From an uncultured Ruminococcus sp. (lineage in GTDB: Bacteria > Bacillota > Clostridia > Oscillospirales > Ruminococcaceae): a DNA stretch of 7,587 bases. The translations under genes were made by a program, and so were the position numbers. The notes under the pieces were generated by a model, which was given only the letters and a program-made list of their open reading frames with translations, did not search any database and was not told the DNA's origin. How positions within the stretch are numbered: the first letter of the stretch is position 1; each line of letters starts with the position of its first letter. Of the stretch, positions 5,380 through 7,587 are shown piece after piece. The stretch spans positions 1 to 7,587 of the forward strand of contig CAMNAY010000074.1 in NCBI GenBank assembly GCA_946531975.1. The letters run 5' to 3'.

Positions 5380-6669
5380 TTACTTTTCGCGCCGCATCCG
5401 TGCGATGAAAAATCCGTCGCTGCCGAGCATGGCAGGAAAGAGCGTTGTCATTTCCTGTCCGTATGCAGCCAGCGCAGGATACGCCTGCCACGGCAGTTCG
5501 GCGTGAAATTCGGGATGCGCCGCAAGGAATCTGCGGACGACCGCCTCATTTTCGCGTTTCAGCACGGTGCAGGTGGAATAGACGAGGACACCGCCCGGCT
5601 TGACGGCTTTTGCGGAAGCTTCGAGAATCCGGAACTGGATCTCCGGCAGACCGGCAGCCTCGTCCGGTGATTTATAGCGGATCTCCGGCTTTCTGCGGAT
5701 GACGCCGTAGCCGGAGCAGGGGACGTCGCAGAGGACGCGGTCAGCTGCCGGCTTATCGGTTTGCCGCGCATCGCCCGCCTGTGCGGTGATGCAGGTAAGA
5801 CCGAGCTTCTGTGCGCCCTGCCGGATGAGACCGGCGCGCTTCTCATGCAGGTCATAGGCAAAGACTTTGCCGCGGTTCTGCATCAGCTGAGCAACGGTAA
5901 AGGTTTTGCCGCCGGGTGCCGCACAGACGTCGAGCACCGTATCATCGGGCTTGGGATCGAGTGCGAGGCAGCAGAGCTGCGAGGCGAGATCCTGCACATG
6001 CATGATCCCGTCTTCGGGATGCTGACCGCGTGCCAGCAGATAGGCATCGGGGATGCCGGAAACCGGTTCGGCACCGGTCTGTCTGCGGAATTGCGCATCA
6101 TCGAGCCGGAGCGGATTGCGCCGCACATAGACGGGCGGGACCTCCAGCGAATTTTCGAGGAACGCGGTCACGGTCTGTGCATCATAGTCCTTGCAGAGCA
6201 GTTCGAGCAGCGGCACCGGCACGGAGTACGTGACGGACATCGCCCGGACTGCGTCCTCCGGCAGCGGGATTTGTTTCCCGCTGCGGAGAAATCCGCGCAG
6301 CACGGCATTGACCATACCGGCGGCGCTGGTTTTTTTGAGTTTTTTGACGGCTTCGGTCCAGAGATTGACCGCAGCCGATTCCGGCGTGCGGAGCCGGAGC
6401 AGCTCATAGATGCCGCAGCGCAGAACGCAGAGGACCTCGCGGTCGAGCTTCTGCGGCGGCCGCTTGGAATACGCCGCGATACAGGCATCGAGCGTCAGCA
6501 TCCGTTCAAAGACGCCGCGGTAGAGTGCCGTACAGAGCGCAGCATCCTGAGGCGAAAGCGCAGGATGTTCCGCGAGCGCGCCGGTGAGTGCGAGATTGGA
6601 ATAGCTGTTTGCGGCGAGCGACCGGATCAGTGTCCGGACGCAGAGCAGCCGCGCATCCAGTCCGATCAT
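5380..6669 (-). CDS. rsmB: 16S rRNA (cytosine-5) methyltransferase RsmB
   Basis: RsmB (Sun, Fmu) methylates C967 of 16S rRNA (E. coli numbering) with SAM. The 429-aa product has the two-part family layout: an N-terminal NusB-like helical RNA-binding domain (about 1-130), a linker, and a Rossmann methyltransferase domain (about 215-429). Motif I is DVCAAPGGKT at 247-256, motif IV is DVPCSGYG at 315-322 with Cys318, and motif VI is VYSTCTV at 363-369 with Cys367 as the nucleophile; both catalytic cysteines are present. The N-terminus (MIGLDARLLCVRTL) fits the family start. The ATG overlaps the stop of the upstream peptidase gene as ATGA, with no Shine-Dalgarno match, so it probably depends on coupling. 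Related m5C methyltransferases such as RsmF lack the NusB-like domain, which favours RsmB. Confidence 0.96.
   Translation of the reverse strand: MIGLDARLLCVRTLIRSLAANSYSNLALTGALAEHPALSPQDAALCTALYRGVFERMLTLDACIAAYSKRPPQKLDREVLCVLRCGIYELLRLRTPESAAVNLWTEAVKKLKKTSAAGMVNAVLRGFLRSGKQIPLPEDAVRAMSVTYSVPVPLLELLCKDYDAQTVTAFLENSLEVPPVYVRRNPLRLDDAQFRRQTGAEPVSGIPDAYLLARGQHPEDGIMHVQDLASQLCCLALDPKPDDTVLDVCAAPGGKTFTVAQLMQNRGKVFAYDLHEKRAGLIRQGAQKLGLTCITAQAGDARQTDKPAADRVLCDVPCSGYGVIRRKPEIRYKSPDEAAGLPEIQFRILEASAKAVKPGGVLVYSTCTVLKRENEAVVRRFLAAHPEFHAELPWQAYPALAAYGQEMTTLFPAMLGSDGFFIARMRREK
6666..6669 (-). other. ATGA stop-start overlap between peptidase gene and rsmB
   Basis: The rsmB ATG (6669-6667) shares two bases with the TGA stop of the upstream gene (6668-6666). 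The 20 nt before the ATG (ending CCGCAACCGCAG) hold no GGAGG-like site. This is the typical layout for termination-reinitiation, tying RsmB output to translation of the peptidase. Confidence 0.8.
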
Positions 6670-7328
6670 CTGCGGTTGCGGATTGCGAGCAGACGGAGCA
6701 GGTGCAGCAGGGAGACTGCGACAGCAGCGACATAGGTCATCGCAGCCGCATTGAGCATCTCTTTGGTGCAGGAGACCTCCTCATTGCTGAACATACCGCT
6801 GTTTCTGAGGTCATTGACCGCTCTGGCGCTTGCGTTGAATTCAACGGGCAGCGTGACGAGCTGGAAGAAGATGACCGCGCAGAAGGCGATGATGCCGAGC
6901 GTGATGAGATTCGGCGCACTGCAAATGATGCCGAACAGCACGAAGAAATAGGAGATCCAGGAAGACACGTTCGTCGATTTGACGATTGCGCTGCGGATGC
7001 GGACGGGGGTGTAGCCCTCGGCATGCTGCACCGCGTGACCGGCTTCGTGCATTGCGATGCCGACCGCCGCGACGGACGCGACATTGAACACATCCTCCGA
7101 GAGGCGGATGGTGTTCGTTGAGGGATCATAGTGATCGGTGAGGCTTCCGGGGATCGGCTCAATCGTGACATTGTAGATGCCGTGCGACATGAGCATCTGT
7201 CTTGCGGCTTCGGCGCCGGTCAGCCCGCGGGAGTTTGCGACCTTCTTGTATTTGCTGAAGGTCATGCGGACATGAGCCGAAGCAATCAGCGTAATCAGAA
7301 CAGAAATAATAACAGGAATCCAATACAT
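6666..7328 (-). CDS. Integral-membrane zinc metallopeptidase, YugP-like
   Basis: The 220-aa product resembles the neutral zinc metallopeptidase family (Zn_peptidase_2, B. subtilis YugP). It has an N-terminal membrane helix (about 2-18), a cytoplasmic or membrane-associated domain with the zinc motif HEAGH (His94, Glu95, His98) followed by AVQH, and then three hydrophobic segments (about 122-140, 143-160 and 193-215). Conserved PVEFNASARA (161-170) after the third helix carries Glu163, a candidate third zinc ligand. The length fits the family (about 220-230 aa). The ATG has AAAGGAG at 7344-7338, 9 nt upstream. It sits 21 nt after fmt and overlaps rsmB by 4 nt, so it is part of the operon. The substrate is unknown. 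Possible roles are membrane protein quality control or regulated proteolysis, but nothing here decides between them. The family call is firm; the function is not. Confidence 0.9.
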   Translation of the reverse strand: MYWIPVIISVLITLIASAHVRMTFSKYKKVANSRGLTGAEAARQMLMSHGIYNVTIEPIPGSLTDHYDPSTNTIRLSEDVFNVASVAAVGIAMHEAGHAVQHAEGYTPVRIRSAIVKSTNVSSWISYFFVLFGIICSAPNLITLGIIAFCAVIFFQLVTLPVEFNASARAVNDLRNSGMFSNEEVSCTKEMLNAAAMTYVAAVAVSLLHLLRLLAIRNRR

Positions 7329-7349
7329 AGAGGAACACTCCTTTCAGGT

Positions 7350-7587
7350 TTATTCCGCGGCGGTGAAGCAGTCGCCTGCCTGCACGCGGAAGCCGCGGAG
7401 GAAATCGGAAACCGGCATCGCTCTGCCGCCCTCTGCCTGCATGATCTCCGGACGGACGCAGCGTCCGTCTCCGCAGACAAATGTGCAGGTATCGGGGTCG
7501 GTGACCGTTCCGGCGGGGGCATCTGCATGCAGGTCTGTCAGCACGCAGCGGTGCAGCTTGACGCGCTTGCCGTTGAGCATGGCAAAG
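7350..7587 (-). CDS. fmt: Methionyl-tRNA formyltransferase, C-terminal part (cut by window edge)
   Basis: Only the last 78 residues are in the window; the frame is open to the right edge, so the ATG at 7580 is internal, not a start. Fmt formylates the initiator Met-tRNA for translation start. The visible part is the C-terminal OB-like tRNA-binding domain: LNGKRVKLHRCVL near the start, a central TFVCGDGRCVRPEIMQAEGG, then MPVSDFLRGFRVQAGDCF, which matches the family's typical K/R-x-MP-x-x-DFLRGxR-x-xxG ending. The formyl-transfer domain lies outside the window. It is the first visible gene of the cluster, 21 nt before the peptidase; def and priA usually lie further upstream in Firmicutes. Confidence 0.9.
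   Translation of the reverse strand, partial: FAMLNGKRVKLHRCVLTDLHADAPAGTVTDPDTCTFVCGDGRCVRPEIMQAEGGRAMPVSDFLRGFRVQAGDCFTAAE

Noticed and set aside
5357..5395. Possible terminator between rsmB and rlmN (GCGC, loop, GCGC, then six T on the minus strand)
   Set aside because: The stem is only 4 bp with a 16-nt loop, too weak for a terminator, and rlmN follows closely with a strong ribosome site.
1..7587. CRISPR arrays, insertion sequences, prophage, or a new defence system
   Set aside because: No regularly spaced repeats, transposase motifs, terminal inverted repeats or phage genes are visible; all genes belong to a conserved housekeeping cluster.

Overview
The window is a compact, single-direction gene cluster on the minus strand. 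Reading from the right edge to the left it holds: the 3' end of fmt (methionyl-tRNA formyltransferase), a membrane HEAGH zinc metallopeptidase of the YugP type, rsmB (16S rRNA m5C methyltransferase), rlmN (radical-SAM 23S rRNA/tRNA m2A methyltransferase), a PP2C-type phosphatase (prpC/stp), a PASTA-domain Ser/Thr kinase (prkC/pknB) and rsgA (ribosome-assembly GTPase). A strong intrinsic terminator lies beyond rsgA. This is the classic Firmicutes order fmt-rsmB-rlmN-prpC-prkC-rsgA, with the peptidase added between fmt and rsmB.

The organism is most likely a moderately GC-rich, anaerobic Clostridia member (Ruminococcaceae/Oscillospiraceae-like). The basis is the gene order, the AGGAGG-type ribosome sites, the three-PASTA kinase and the peptidase insertion. 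This placement is inference; no marker gene fixes the genus.

Layout: 1-134 is an AT-rich spacer with a GC-rich left edge and no supported gene; 135-180 is the terminator; 225-1082 rsgA; 1090-3345 prkC; 3346-3474 a 129-nt leader, the longest internal gap, with two small hairpins and a possible extended -10 promoter; 3475-4230 prpC, starting at TTG; 4252-5331 rlmN; 5380-6669 rsmB; 6666-7328 the peptidase, overlapping rsmB by 4 nt (ATGA); 7350-7587 the fmt C-terminus, cut by the window edge. Apart from the 129-nt leader, the gaps are 7 to 48 nt or overlaps, so most or all of it is probably co-transcribed.

Functionally the cluster joins translation start (fmt), rRNA modification (rsmB, rlmN) and small-subunit maturation (rsgA) to a reversible Ser/Thr phosphorylation pair that senses cell-wall fragments (prkC with prpC). 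In Bacillus subtilis the RsgA homologue CpgA is a reported PrkC substrate, so kinase, phosphatase and one target may sit side by side. I do not see a new multi-gene system. The least ordinary parts are inside the kinase: a Tyr/Asp/Glu-rich juxtamembrane segment with YYGDED repeats, an extra extracellular domain after the PASTA repeats, and a repetitive Gln/Thr/Pro tail.
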